NCBI GenBank assembly: GCA_020746995.1
Contig: JAGPXD010000002.1
Span: 3,906,001-3,970,000 of the forward strand
DNA: 64,000 nt
Origin: Plectosphaerella cucumerina
Lineage: Eukaryota; Ascomycota; Sordariomycetes; Glomerellales; Plectosphaerellaceae
Direction: 5' to 3'
Shown here: positions 33,420 to 45,852 of the stretch, one piece after another
Numbering within the stretch: the stretch's first letter is position 1
Layout: every line of letters starts with the position of its first letter
Notes under the pieces: generated by a model
Databases searched by the model: none
What the model was told of the DNA's origin: nothing
The model's input: only the letters and a program-made list of their open reading frames with translations
Position numbers and translations under genes: made by a program

Positions 33420-35817
33420 GGTTTTTGTTTGGTGAAAGTCGAGTATGCCGTATCGTCCAAGGGGCTCCTCAGACTGCTTAACAGGGCCTTGAGCTCAGAA
33501 TCCGGGGAAACTGCAGGCGTCTTCCTTTTAAGGAAGCTTTGAGGCGTTCGGTGGAGCGGGAGGCGGATGGGTTCTCCGGGGTAAGACGCGGGGAAACGGC
33601 TCTGGCTGGCGCAGGCTGATACTGGGCGCTCTCTTTCTTCCAGGATTCTCCAGACGAGCAGGAACAGGAAACGTGGTGTTGACGTGGGCTCGGTTTGCGA
33701 CGGCCCCAGACCCCGCGCTCCTCATATACGATCAGGGCCGGTGCCGTTGTCGGCGTGCATGATGGAGCCTCATCTTGACTAATTGGTCCCTCGTCGGGCC
33801 AGGGCGTCGCGCGTTTTGCCTCTGAAAGGCGGACGTCGGCGCGGCCGGCGAGCAGAGATTTCCTGCTTTTACGTACAACCTCCTCCGGAGCCTCCACCAT
33901 GGAGCCATTTCGGTGTGGCAAAGGGCCGCCGCGAGCCGCGCAGCGTGGATCACGACGGAGCCGCGGTGGGAACTGCGATGGGGAAACTGGGCGCCCGGGC
34001 CGCCGCGAGCTTCGTGTGTATGAGAGAATCGTACGTCTGAGGCGCCGAGGCACGGCGAGAGGCGAGAGGCGTGAGACAAAGAAGGCGCCTTGTGTCTGGG
34101 ATATAAGACCCGGGCACCCCGTCGCCTCACCGGGGACGGACGGCGTCGGCGAGGGAACGTTGCCGCCCTGCTGCGACTGCCGGGACTTCTAATCCCCTTC
34201 TAGAAGGACGAGATCGACTTGGCAGAGCGGCGCCGGAGGCGGCTGCAATCGCGGGAGGCTCGGGGAGTTCGGCATTCTGGGGCGGCTGCGCGAGTCGTGC
34301 ACTGCAAATTCTCCACGTCGGCGAACCTGGACCGTCGCCGGTGCGGCGAGACTTTGACTTTTTATTAGCTCATGCGGCCTCCTTGTTGATGACTAACGAA
34401 ATTCCAGGCCGAGGCACGTTTTCTCGCAGGTCGCGGCATGGCATTTCTTCACATCATCCTCGACAGGAAGGGAGGGAGAGAGCCTTTGGTCTCTCGCGAC
34501 ATGCTCTTTGGGTCCAGGGCGAGCGAAGGTCTCGTCGTCGAAGTTGTGCGGATTCATCCCTGTCAGAAGAGGGCATCGTGAGCGTGTCCAAGTCGAGGGA
34601 ACGAGAGTGGGCTGAAAATTTACCGTTCAAACTCTCATGTTGGTCGACACTCAGGGGCAAGTCTTGACGCGTGAACGTCCACCCAGCGGATTTTAACGCT
34701 CAAGATTCGAACGTCGGGTCATCTTTGGAACCGGAATCTGGCCAACAGCACAGCCCGACTGGGCGGCCGGCTCATTCTTGCCAGCGTGTGGTATTGCCGT
34801 GAGTATCAACGTTGAATTTATGAGTCGGCAGGCAAAAGTATCGTGCCATTCTCGATCATCGTCTTGACGAACTTGTTGCCCAGGCCGAGCAAGGTCCAAT
34901 GGGTGGTGATGAACCACATTGACAGCATTCTGCTTGGCAAGCCCGTGGCACCTACCATGTCAGGCGTCCTCCTATAGATGGGGAATGAAAGCCAAGAAAC
35001 TCCAGTCAGCATCGCTGAGACTTGAGCTCAAGGTCAAGATCAAATAGCGCATACTCCCAACAGCCCATTTACACTTGCATTTCATATTCAATCTTGCCAT
35101 ACTGCTGGAACTCATGCAACGCCTCAATTACACGGGATTCCAGGCCAATGTGGTTGATGAACACCGCCGCGGAGAATTCCATGGACATGGTGCAGGGTCC
35201 TGCACCAGAGTCCGGCCATCAATGAAGCTACAGAAACCTTGATGCTGACAGCCACAGGCGCTGCGAATCGAAGTCGGCAGGTGGATCCATGAGCGAGTCA
35301 GCACGTCGAACATGGGGATATCTGGACTGGATGATGCTGCAGCACGTGGCACTCCAATGACACTCCAACAGTGAGGGGAACAAAACCCTCACACTCAGAC
35401 TCGCGAATTCTCGACCTACCAGTTCCATGGGCACGGGAGAGGAGGGCAGGGTTCCTAACGAAAAGACGTTCCTAAGCGATTGGCTCCCACAGCATCACCA
35501 TGCCAACAAGGTGGGCAGACCCCCTGTCAGCACCCTCACGGACTGCTGAAGACGACGTTAAAGAACCCTGCAGAGCACGAGGATGGCGTCCAATTTTCCC
35601 CGCTACAGGACGCGGTAGTGACTCCGCCGCGCCTGTCCATTGGTCGCAGCGGTCGTCACTCCTCTGGGCACCCGTCTCGAGCCCTTGTCGATGAGCGCCC
35701 GGATCTCGGTGGTGCTGGACGACCGGAGCTTAAACTACCCCTCCGAGGGGCCGCCTGCATCATCTGCCCACCTCTCCATCATCTCACTTGCTCACCGCCA
35801 ACATCGTGACATTCAGA
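33420..35817. other. Gene-free 2.4 kb between divergent genes
   Basis: Lies between the permease (reverse) and the methyltransferase (forward). It is purine-rich on the plus strand near 33840-34340. Short frames at 33478-34053, 34341-34667 and 35480-35809 have no domains or supporting splice structure. No RNA gene or repeat array was seen. Confidence 0.5.
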
Positions 35818-37349
35818 ATGTCCAACGCCTCTGCGCCGGCGGCCGCCACGGAACCCGAAACGACCCCGGACGCGGACGACGCGGATGAAGGGATCGATGT
35901 CCTGCCCGGTCAGCACTGGGCAAACCTCCAGGTAGGTGCGGAGCAGGATCCGCACTCTCGATATGAATGCGCGAAATGCTCAACGTGAGTGAAGCAGAAC
36001 GACGACGGCGGCGATGTCGATTCAATGCTGGAGGCGGAGATGCAGTCGACTACATCTTTGCGGGCGAGTATCCTGCAATACAGGAACATAGCAGGCAGGA
36101 CATACCACGCCGACGTCGGTGAAGCCATGTACTGGTGGGATAGCCACCCAGGATGAGAGAGGCAACCTGCTGATGAGAGTTCAGGGGGCCAAACGACTAC
36201 CGGGCGCAGGAAGGCCTGGACATCCAGTGAGTTCTCTCGATTACTAGACGTTGTGCTTCACTCACAAGGATGCAGCCATCATACCTGCTTACTACTGCTT
36301 GACCAAAAACTCTACCTCTCCCCTCTCTCAGAGGGTATCCAGGTACATACCCCTCCGTTAAAAGGTTGCCATCTCTGACCGCGCCCCCGTGGAACAGAAA
36401 GTCCTCGACATCGGGACTGGCACAGGTGAGCAGCATCCAGGCAGGTGCCGTGCATCGCTGACACGGGACAGGCATCTGGGCAATGTAAGTACCGAGAAAC
36501 ACGCCCTTTCCTCTGCCGAATCTGACCACCCCGCCACAGAGACTTCGCCGACGAGGTTTCCAGCGCCGAAGTCATCGGTACCGACGTATCCCCCATCCAG
36601 CCGTCCTGGGTCCCGCCGAACCTCAAGTTGTATGTTCACCCACGCCTCGCTCGAACCTACCCTGTGACGCTCACGCCGCAGGCCTTGCGTAGCGAGATAG
36701 ATGACTGCACACGTAGATGGACGTGGGCCGAGAACTCGATCGACTTCATCCACATGCGCTGGCTAGTCGGCAGCATCGCCGACTGGACGGCACTATTCAA
36801 GGAGGCATACAGGGCCCTCCGGCCCGGCGGCTACCTAGAGAGCCATGAGCCTTCCTCGGGGTTCGAGAACGAGGGCGAGCCGCTCGATGAAAGCAGCGCC
36901 CTAAGCCAATGGGGCAAGATCTTCGTCACGGGCGGCATCAAGCTGGGTCGGTCCTTCACACTCTTCCAGGACCAGATCCAGAGGAAGGCCATGGAGGACG
37001 CCGGCTTTGTTGAGATTGAAGAGAGAGATATCAAGGCAGGTTCCGTACCCGTTGTTGAAGGACCCTCGACTGACGTGTGCAGAATCCCGTGGGCCCCTGG
37101 CCCAAGGATGTCAGGTTGAGAGAGATCGGTCTGTATTCCGAAGCAACGTTCCTCGAAGACCCCAAGGGGTACATCACGTATTTCGCACACACTCTGGAGT
37201 GGACCAACGAGGAGATCGAGATGTTCCTGATAGAGTTCCGCCGTGAGCTGCAGTCGCGCAAGTTTCGACCATTTTACCGCCACAAGGTCGTCTGGGGAAG
37301 GAAGCCATTTCAAGGAGGGACGATCCTGACTGGTTCTGACGGGAGTTGA
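35818..37349 (+). CDS. LaeA-like S-adenosylmethionine-dependent methyltransferase
   Basis: Nine exons: 35818-35931, 35998-36134, 36185-36226, 36276-36342, 36398-36425, 36472-36484, 36540-36629, 36693-37035 and 37083-37349, encoding 366 residues. Joined exons give the family landmarks in order: TTSLRASILQYRNIAGRTYH, MYWGPNDYRAQEGLDI, the motif I VLDIGTGTGIWAIDFADE, VIGTDVSPIQPSWVPPN, MRWLVGSIADWTALFKEAYR, LRPGGYLESHEPS and the terminal KVVWGRKPF. Motif I itself is assembled from three exons of 28, 13 and 90 nt. The last intron uses a GC donor (AAG/GCAGGT). Proteins of this group include LaeA-type regulators of secondary metabolism and small-molecule methyltransferases; this one lacks features that would choose between them. 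Confidence 0.88.
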
Positions 37350-37516
37350 GGGGCTTCCGGGTTGTCATTCATGCGTGAGCGACGTCTTCCATTGCATAAA
37401 TTCTGCATCAGCCTGCATACTTCCAGCCAGAAAATGAATATCAAATGACCAACGCCCCAAATTTCTTCTTATGCAATGCCAAACATGCGATGTATGTCCG
37501 AAAGAAACGCGATTAA

Positions 37517-39332
37517 CTACTGAAATGTGGTGATGTCGTCGTACAAGAGCCTGTAACAGTCAGAAATCTATCTTCGTATCATCGTGGCAAAGATGTCTGT
37601 ACTCACGTCGTCAAGAAGTCGGCATACTTCTCCCCCGTGACCTGCTCTGCAAGGACCTTTGCAGTCAATTCGAACTTGTTGCCCTCCGGGGCAGACGCCG
37701 ACAAGGCTGCAGTCTCCTCCTCAAGGGCTTTGAGGACATATGCCTTGTTGATCTGGAACCCCTCGGCCACCTTGGCGCCATGTCTGACCCATTGCCACAG
37801 CTGGCTTCGGGAAACTTCGGCTGTCGCAGCATCCTCCTACAGGCTGTTAGAACTCTGGGCCTCTTTCACGGAAGGAGAAAAACCCACCATGAGGTAGTTG
37901 ATAGCGCTGCAGCCAACCCCCCTGAGCCAGGCTTCCATGTAGACGAGACAGATCTTGAGGTTGGTCTTAACACCTGCATCGGTGATCTGTCCCGGAACGT
38001 AGGGGTTGAGAAGGTCATCTTGGGTGACAGTGATCGCAGGCCGTACGAAGACTTGGTTAGCCGTCGGCATATGCTCGTCGAAGACTTCCATGGCGATGGA
38101 GGCAAGTCCCGGATGGGCGACCCAGGTGCCGTCGTGTCCCGCCAACACTTCGCGAAGCTTATCGGCTCGCACGCTGGAGAGAGCGCTCTCATTCGCAGCG
38201 GCATCGTCCTTGCGGGGGATCACTGCCGACATGCCGCCCATAGCGTGGACACCGCGACGGTGACAGGTGCTGATAAGAAGTCGCACGTATGCGTCCATGA
38301 AGGGGACACCCATGGTAACGTCGGCGCGATCGGGCAGAATGAAGCGAGGGTGGTTCCGGAGGACCTTGATGAATGTGAAAATGTAATCCCACCGACCACA
38401 GTTGAGGCCAGCGATGTGGTCTCGAAGCTCGTAGATGATCTGGAACCTGCGTTAGCATCCAGCTCATGGCCAGCATGTCCCATAAATGCGTACCTCATCC
38501 ATCTCAAACACTGCGCTGATGGTCTCGATGAGCACCGTTGCCCGGATCGTCCCTCTTTGGATGCCAAGGTAATCCTGTGCAGCGACAAAGACATCATTCC
38601 ACAGCCGTGCTTCCAGATGTGACTCCATCTTAGGAAGGTAGAAATAGGGACCAGCACCCCGCGAGATGAGCTCCTTGGCGTTGTGGAAGAAGTAGAGACC
38701 AAAGTCGAACAAGGCTCCAGACATTGGCTGTCCGTCGACGACAAAATGCTTCTCAAGCAAGTGCCACCCACGCGTGCGGGCGATCAAGGTGGGGAGGGGG
38801 CGATCTGTTCTGAGCTTGTACTCCTTTGCGCTTGTACTGAAATTGATGTTGCGACGAATAGCGTCACGTAGGTTAACCTGGCCTTGCACCATGTTCTCCC
38901 AGGTAGGACCATTTGAGTCTGTGTTGTGTTAGCATTGGACACCAGCAGTAGAGGTGGCTTAGACAAACCTTCAAAGTCGGCCATAAAGCACTTGACGTTG
39001 GAGTTAAGTGCGTTCACCACCATTTTGCGATCGGTAGGACCGGTGATCTCAACCCTCCTGTCGATAAGACCAGGAGATGGCGCGGCTCCTTTCCAGGTGC
39101 CATCGTGTCGGATGTGTTTCGTCTGCGGAAGGAAATCGGGGAGGATGCCAGCATTGACGTCCAGTTGCCTCTGTTCCCGCTTCTGGATGAGGACTCGACG
39201 TGTAGGCTCAAAGGCATTGTGCAAGACAACGAGGAAACGGCAGGCTTCGTCGGTCAGGATCTCACGATGGTCGTGGGTGACGTTGCCTAGGATAGCATAC
39301 CGCTGTTGGGAGGCTGAAGTAGAGAGAGTCAT
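37517..39332 (-). CDS. Malate synthase, no C-terminal peroxisomal signal
   Basis: Five exons: 39332-38969, 38918-38494, 38439-37888, 37836-37607 and 37550-37517, encoding 534 residues, the normal length. Family blocks are intact: SPGLIDRRVEITGPTDRKM, CFMADFED joined to SNGPTWENMV, TRGWHLLEKH, GALFDFGLYFFHNA, FYLPKMESHLEARLWNDVF, FEMDE joined to IIYELRDH, LNCGRWDYIF, HRRGVHAMGGM, GHDGTWVAHPGL, and EDAATAEVSRSQLWQW with the catalytic Asp. It condenses acetyl-CoA and glyoxylate to malate in the glyoxylate cycle. The usual fungal enzyme ends in a PTS1 tripeptide. This one ends LLYDDITTFQ after a final 34-nt exon, so peroxisomal import would need another route, or this is a second, cytosolic paralogue. 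It converges with the methyltransferase gene, 167 bp apart. Confidence 0.93.
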
Positions 39333-39707
39333 GATGGCAAACCGGAGGTTCGAATTGACGCTGATGTCAGATAGATGTGCTAGAACTCCCAACAAAGAGC
39401 AAGAGAAGATTGTCCTTTATATCTGTATTGACTTCCGGGCGACCGGAGCCATCTTCGGACGAGCGACACCCGGCACAACCGTCATGCCGGCTTCGGTACC
39501 GGAGGTGATGGTTCGGGGTGGGTCGGCGTTCAGAGGGCAACGCCAATTGGGTCGGCATGAAGCCGTCGGTGGTTGTTCTGGGCCCAGAGTGTCGGCCCAG
39601 AAGGCCGATGGTCTAGTCTGAGTGGGCGAAACCTTCGGAACAGAGCCGACGCCAAATGTTGAAGCCGGGCACAACCCGGAAATGTCGGGTCCTTCCGCCA
39701 GCGCGCC
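39333..39707. other. Malate synthase promoter region
   Basis: A compact 375 bp between the regulator stop (39708) and the malate synthase ATG. It includes the TATA box at 39416-39421; no other element was recognised. Confidence 0.55.
39416..39421 (-). promoter_or_regulatory. TATA box of malate synthase
   Basis: TATAAA on the reverse strand within GATATAAAGGAC, 84 bp upstream of the ATG at 39332. Confidence 0.6.
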
Positions 39708-42414
39708 TCATGTTGACCTTGACGCGAACATCTTCTCAATCTCGGCCCAATCAAGGTGGTCGACTCCAGTAAGGGGTAGACCGGGATCGTTGAAGCTGGA
39801 GTAGATGCCAGGTGCTGCGAGATCAAGCTCCGGCCCGAAACTGTTGGTCAGGTCCAGGCCCAAGAAGGCTGCGTCGCCGTCAAGATCCATCTGGCCGGCA
39901 CCTCCGTCATCCCATGGGGGCATGTCGGCCAGCGTCGGGAACGGCTGCTGCTGTCCCTGGTTCGATGTGTCCGCCTCGCGTTGGGCGCGATGAAGAGCGG
40001 CGATGCTCTCCTCCGCGGTTGGTGTGCTGAATTTGATAAGGCTAGAGTCACCGGGCGGCCCTTGCGATCGAATCCCAGCCCAGGTGTCGGAAACAACTTG
40101 AGGCGACCAGACATGGCTGGACAGTTGCATGACGTCGTTGAGTCGTTGCCGTGCAGCCTTATTGCCCTCGCGAGAGAGGAAGCCGAGCACCTCACCGGCC
40201 AACCTCAGTTCTGCAGGCGGCGACTTTGTGCCGTGGATGAATCCTTTCATGATGAGGATGAAGGCGGCGGAGAAGGTCGCATCGAGGTCGAAGAAGCCGA
40301 ACCGAGCTATGTTTCGTTAGCACCACACATTGTACGGTTAATAGCGAAGATTGCCTACCCAATTGGTTTTGCCTCTGCAACGTCGACAGGATCTGGATGC
40401 TCTTGATCGACGCTTCCGTGCACGAATGGCACAGGTTGGATGTGTTGGAGACGACCTCGGACTGGGGCAACCCGTCAACCTTGGCCTTGACTTTCTGCAG
40501 GATGAGTGGCCGGATGCAGAGAATGACAGCCTAAGGTTTGCGTCAGTACGTAGACCTACGTCACGAGAAGGAGGACGCATACCTGGTACAGCATCAGATA
40601 CAGTGAGGCACCCGTCCTGGAGACAGAAAGATCTTTCTTGGAAAAGTCGATGATGTACTTCCGTGGTATGGACTGTCCCGTGTCGTGAAGGGATTTGAGG
40701 ATGCTTTGAATCTTCCGCACGAGGTCTAGCTCGGAGAGAGCAGTATTGCCGTAAAGGGCTGAGACGGCAAGGTCAGAACGATGGACATGGTAAGACGAGG
40801 AGCGACGTACAGGTCATGATATCGCCCGTGACGTGTGCAATCCGCACGTTCACGTTGAGAGCTTGCGCGGATTGGAATCCAGGAGCGGAGCCAGGAAGCT
40901 CCAGTGAGATCTGTCGATTGTCTGCGGCTGACGGCAGACCGAGAGCAGCTGATAGGCGTCTGATGTGACGTTAGATATGGGAGCTGCGGGACGGAGTGTA
41001 TCGTATCGGCAGATTGATTGGAGAGGTAGATGGACTGGAGAGGCGGATGAACTGAAAAAATTACGTACCTGTCAAGCATGTACGCAGTCCACCAGACGCG
41101 GACTCTGTGCGCCCTCTCTGATGGCAGGCACTGCTGGTCGCTGGCCTTGAGCGAGCACCCAAGGGCGATGGCAAGCCTGACAGCCGTGCCAATCTGGCTG
41201 GTCAGTCGCCGTAACCAGCTATTTGGACACTCAGACTCACATAAAGATAGGCATCGTGTCTCCGGTCGCACCATTGGAGGTACGTGGTAACGAGACACAG
41301 AATCTCGACGGCGATGATGCCGCAGCTGCCTAGGCGGTGTAGCGGGGGAAGCCGCCTCATTGCCTCAGCAAAATACGAGGCGCCAGGTAGGTCGCGGTTC
41401 GATGCCGTGTCATCATCCATGAGCTTTCCCATGGCCATGATCAAAAGGTACTGGGTAAACCACATGGTACTCTTTTGCTTCTTCTGGCTGGTTGGGTTCT
41501 GGTACAGCAAAGTGAGAGAATCGGAAAAGTTCCGCAGGTCGAGGAAATGCTGGTTGGTGCCCATGTGCATGAGGAAGAGCTCAAGGAGACGATGAGCTTC
41601 TGGCTCGGTGGGGAGATCGAGTGTCGGTGCGCCATCGACCAAGTCTACGGTTGAGCACCATTCTGAACCGTCGGGGCTGAGGCCGGCGGCGGTGGCCGAT
41701 GCAGCCTGTTCGCCCACAGGTGTCAACGTTGTAAGTTGGCGCGAGTCCCCTTCAGTATGACTGTGAAATAGTGAGCGCACTCGGGACTCGAAGGCTGGGC
41801 CAGATGCCTGCTCGGTTGTGGTGCCAGCTGCAGGATGTGTCAGTCGGGCGATGCAAAGAGGCCGAGAAGAGGACGCACCAGGGCTGGTCTTGGACCCAAC
41901 GCTCACCGGAACCTCTTTGAAGGTAATAGGCTCCGGCAGGCCATCGTCAGAGGCTGGCGAGATGGCACGAGCATGCACATTGATGGTGGCGGCTCCTGTT
42001 GACATCAGCACTGGTCGATGCATGCTTGGCAAGGGAGGGGAGGTTGAGCACTGACCTCGCGGGGTGCTTGTGTTGCTCTGTGACTTCAACTGCTCTTCGT
42101 ATTGCTTGATGGTCTCAAGGAGACCCTGGACATGCCTGGGACTGTCAGTATGACCGTCATGTCTGAGAGCCTTCACTACTTACGCCTCGGAAAAGCGACG
42201 TCGTCCAGCGCTGCCAAAGGTGCATTGCAGCCTGTGGCGAGAGCAGCTCCGACAGGGCTGATCGCCGGAGCATTTGACCTTTCTCTTGCGGCATTGCTCA
42301 CAGCTTCGGAGAGAGACAAGAGTTAGCCCAGGGGCATTCTGTTCAAAAAAGGGTGGGCAAGGCATACGCATTGGCAGACCTGGAGCTCGGCGTCTGCGTC
42401 TGTGAGGGGGCCAT
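39708..42414 (-). CDS. Zn2Cys6 transcription factor with fungal-specific regulatory domain
   Basis: Ten exons: 42414-42368, 42303-42184, 42135-42056, 41995-41879, 41827-41241, 41193-41069, 40959-40811, 40758-40583, 40530-40359 and 40306-39708, encoding 723 residues. The binuclear zinc cluster CEQCRKRKVKCSGDQPC, then SCSRHRLQC, lies at residues 17-43. It is followed by a short coiled coil (LLETIKQYEEQLKSQ), as in Gal4-type dimerising factors. The middle homology region contains GASYFAEAMRR, TYLQWCDRRHDAYLY joined to IGTAVRLAIALGC, and RVRVWWTAYMLDR. The C-terminus is acidic and likely activating. Introns 3 and 4 are multiples of three and remain open, so they are easily missed; both have good donors and branch sites. 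It lies 375 bp upstream of malate synthase on the same strand; a regulatory link is possible but unproven. Confidence 0.92.
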
Positions 42415-43654
42415 GATGTTGTGTGTGGGTGGACGTCGAGTCACCACCAGCGATTGTCTCGGCGGAACAGCGCCGACGAGGTTCTCAGTCGAGGGGCGAT
42501 GCGCATTGATGGTCGAGCGTGCTACCTGGAATTGCTACCAGAGATTTAGTGAACCCGGCGTCGCTTAGAGGTCATGATGAGGCGTGTTTGTCGATTGGAA
42601 TTCGCGATGAGGCGGTCACGCGGCCAAGATGCCCTGGCGCAGATTTCTAGAAGGCGCGAAGGACGCGGGACTGCAAGATAACGGGACCGGTGTCGTCGGG
42701 GTCACGCCCTGTAGAGACTGGGGTGGCGGGGGCTGCGGCGCCGCGGCGGGCAGTCAGTCCAGGCCGTCGAACGGGCATCCTTGAATCCGTGGGTCCCGGC
42801 TTAGGCGAGCACAGTGCGGAGGGTACAGATGGAGCGTACGTCGTGGTCAAAATAGAAGGCATAATCCCTAGCATACAGTGCGTCTACTGTCCTCACAGCA
42901 TGTAACCGCGATCGTCCTGAAAGAATCAGGTCTCTACAACCCAATAATGGCTTCCAGCTGGTCCGTCCAGATCTTTCGAAGAGCAATCGTGACTCGATGC
43001 TCTTTTCGAACTACTCCAACCCAGGAGACCGATAGCTCTGCGGCCTTGAGGCTTGCCCTGGCGAGCGTACCCTCCGGTTGGAGCCTGACGCCAGTCACCG
43101 GATCCTCAGTACGCACCTGCTGTGTCGATGGACTGGCTTCGTTATGAGGTTGAAGTTGGCTTGATACACAGTTACAAGTAACTGTGGGTATGTTATACTC
43201 GAGGGGTTGTGCGCCTTTCGAGCTCCAGGACAACGAAAGCTTACAGTCCTGACTCCCTGCCATGCCGCCCAAGACGGTGGGCCTGTTGGTGTTCGACGAG
43301 GGCTGACAACGCCACAAGATGCGCCTTCGCCATTGCATGAGTATAACTTCGAGATGCAAGCAACCCAGACTGCGTCAAGGCAAAAACCAGATCAGAGCTC
43401 ACGTTACCGTTCAGAGGGCCTTTGGAGAAAGATCCCATCTCACGGCAAGGTTCCGAGGCCAAAGTGTGGGGCCAATCATGAGGCTGTGCGTTATCAAGAC
43501 TCCGACGCGATAAGCGTCATGTTCCAAGACATCCCCTTCCTTCCTGCGCATGACCACGGCGGCATCGTGACAGATCCGCGACCCTGCCTCTACCAAACCA
43601 AACCAAACTCATGCATCTACATCACCACTTGCCATAGCGCACTCTTCGAACGTC
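42415..43654. other. Divergent promoter region
   Basis: 1.24 kb between the transcription factor (reverse) and battenin (forward). No domain-bearing frame or repeat was recognised. Confidence 0.55.
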
Positions 43655-45095
43655 ATGAGCGGCCAGTCGCCCTCGGCCTCCGGGCTCCTCCCCATGCCCG
43701 GCTCTCCCTCCTCGTCGTGGGCCATCTACCGTGCCCGTGTATCTGCCCTCGTGCGACATGCTGACACCCAGGTCGTCGTCGCCTTTTGGCTGCTCGGTTC
43801 GTGTTGCTCCCGTCTATCAACTTCGCGACAGACGGAAACTAACGCTGGTGTTCACAGGCCTCATCAACAACGTGCTATACGTGATCATTCTCTCCGCAGC
43901 CCAAGATCTTGTCGGCTCGTCTGTCCCGAAAGGCGTCGTCCTCCTCGCCGACGTCTTGCCATCCTTCCTCACGAAGCTCGTCGCCCCATACTTCATACAC
44001 AGAGTACCCTACTCGATCCGAGTCCTGGTCTTCATCACCCTTTCCGGCTCCGGCATGTCGATTCTTGCCCTCACACCTCCCTCGAAGTCGGTGCCCGTCA
44101 AGATGGTCGGCGTCGTCCTGGCCTCGTTGAGCTCTGGTGGTGGTGAACTCAGCTTTCTCGGGTTGACACACTACTACGGCCCCATGAGTCTTGCCGGCTG
44201 GGGCAGCGGCACCGGTGCTGCCGGGCTGGTGGGAGCTGGATTATACGTGGCCATGACCGACTGGTGGGGGTTCAGCGTGCGCAGCAGCCTGCTGTTCAGC
44301 GCCTTCCTCCCCGTCATCATGTTCTTCAGCTTCTTCATACTGCTTCCCAAGGGCCCGCTGCGCCAGGGCTCCAGGCTGAAAGAGTACACTTCCGTTCCGG
44401 AGCGCGACTTGGACGACGAAGACATCGACGAGATGCCGCAAGGGGCTGCCTCGTCCGCCCTGCTGGCACCAGGACCTTCGAGTACCTCAGCCGCCTTCTC
44501 CGCGCATCAGCAGCCGGCTGCCGAGGCGCATTCCTTCCGTACGAACCTGCGACGGGCGTCGAGACTTTTCGTCCCTTACATGCTGCCTCTGCTGCTCGTC
44601 TACATCGCAGAGTATACCATCAACCAGGGCGTCGCGCCCACGCTGCTCTTCCCGCTCAGTTCTACCCCGTTCAAGGAGTTCCGCGAATTCTATCCCATGT
44701 ACGGATTCCTCTATCAAGTGGGCGTCTTCATCTCAAGGTCGTCCATCCCGTTCATCCGCATCCACCACCTCTACGTTCCCTCGTTCCTGCAAATCGCCAA
44801 CCTTGCCTTGCTAACCGCTCACGCCATGTACAACTTCATCCCGTCTGTGTACATTATCTTCATCGTCATCTTCTGGGAGGGATTGCTAGGCGGTGCCGTC
44901 TACGTCAATACGTTCGCCGAGATCCTCGACAATGTGCCGAGCGAGGACCGCGAGTTCAGCCTTGGAGCTACCAGCGTCAGCGACAGCGGCGGCATCTGCA
45001 TTGCAGGACTGTTAAGCATTGCGATGGAGGTGCGGCTGTGCAACTGGCAGGTTTCGCAAGGTCGGGACTGGTGTCGCAAGATCAAGGTTGGTTGA
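43655..45095 (+). CDS. btn1: Battenin/CLN3 family lysosomal (vacuolar) membrane protein
   Basis: Two exons, 43655-43796 and 43858-45095, separated by a 61-bp intron, encode 459 residues. The intron falls inside FWLLG/LINNVLYVIILSAAQDLVG, the first helix and signature of CLN3. Further family blocks are ADVLPSFLTKLVAPYF, GGGELSFLGLTHYYG, WGSGTGAAGLVGAGLYV, LPLLLVYIAEYTINQGV, YPMYGFLYQVGVFISRSS, WEGLLGGAVYVNTF and the end CNWQVSQGRDWC. About eleven helices are present, with a variable acidic loop near residue 240. Battenin acts in the vacuole/lysosome membrane and affects pH, arginine transport and vesicle trafficking in yeast. The protein ends IKVG, slightly longer than relatives that stop soon after the RDWC motif. 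Confidence 0.94.
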
Positions 45096-45428
45096 GGCAC
45101 TGCGATGCGTTGAGCGATCTGGTCTTGCAGTTTATCAGGGTCTTTGGCGTTTGCAGCGATTGAAATGCAAGCATGATAGCATTGATCTCTTCGCTTTCAA
45201 AAGTGTGATGTTCTGAAGCTCTTAGCGGGACATTCCCTCCGGGGGCAGGGCCGCAACGGAAGCATCATTGATCGGGTACACGCTGATGCTGGTATGACGC
45301 AAGGCGCCGCGGTCAAACGCCTAGGCCGCCATCAATCAGCCACCAGCGTCTTCAACCGTAACGAACCCTTCTTTCCAACCTCATCCCTCAATCGACTCAC
45401 CGATCCCCTCAACCCTCATACCTTCATC
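45096..45428. other. Short intergenic region
   Basis: 333 bp between tandem forward genes, holding the battenin 3' end and the next promoter. Nothing else was recognised. Confidence 0.55.
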
Positions 45429-45852
45429 ATGCCTCACTTCAGGAGCCTGCAGACCCTGCGAGGGCTCCCGGTCGCAACACTCAGAACCCCCGTGCCTGTA
45501 ATCCAACAACTCGCGCCCCGTCGGTTCGCCTCGGTCAACCGCGGCAAGAACGACGCCGGGCGGGATGATCTCGGAGGACCCGGCGGCCAAGACCCTATAC
45601 CCAAGACATCAACCTCCCCATCTCAAGACTGGTGAGCGCCACTCTCAGCCGATTGATGTCGCCAGAAATGAACTGACAGATACCAGGACGTCGTATACAG
45701 CCATTGGAGGCGTCGGTCTGCTCGTCGGCACAATCTTCTACTACATGACAACGCGGCCCAACAAAGCTACGTACATGAAGGAGAAGGCGCAGGCCGCCCA
45801 GACAGATGCTATGAACAGCGTCAAGGATGCTGCGAAAAACGTCCGGGGATGA
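45429..45852 (+). CDS. Small mitochondrial single-span membrane protein
   Basis: Two exons, 45429-45631 and 45687-45852, with a 55-bp intron (GTGAGC to ACCAG), encode 122 residues. The N-terminus (RSLQTLRGLPVATLRT, APRRFASVNRG) is basic and free of acids, typical of a mitochondrial presequence with a cleavage-like RRFAS site. One hydrophobic segment, YTAIGGVGLLVGTIFYYMTT, is followed by a 30-residue amphipathic helix, YMKEKAQAAQTDAMNSVKDA. This is a conserved-looking ascomycete hypothetical protein; no function is assigned. An in-frame upstream ATG at 45294 would hide the presequence and was not chosen. Confidence 0.78.

Noticed and set aside
34198..34207. Palindrome CTTCTAGAAG
   Set aside because: A ten-base palindrome is expected by chance in 64 kb and has no supporting context, although it resembles a heat-shock-type TTCnnGAA core.
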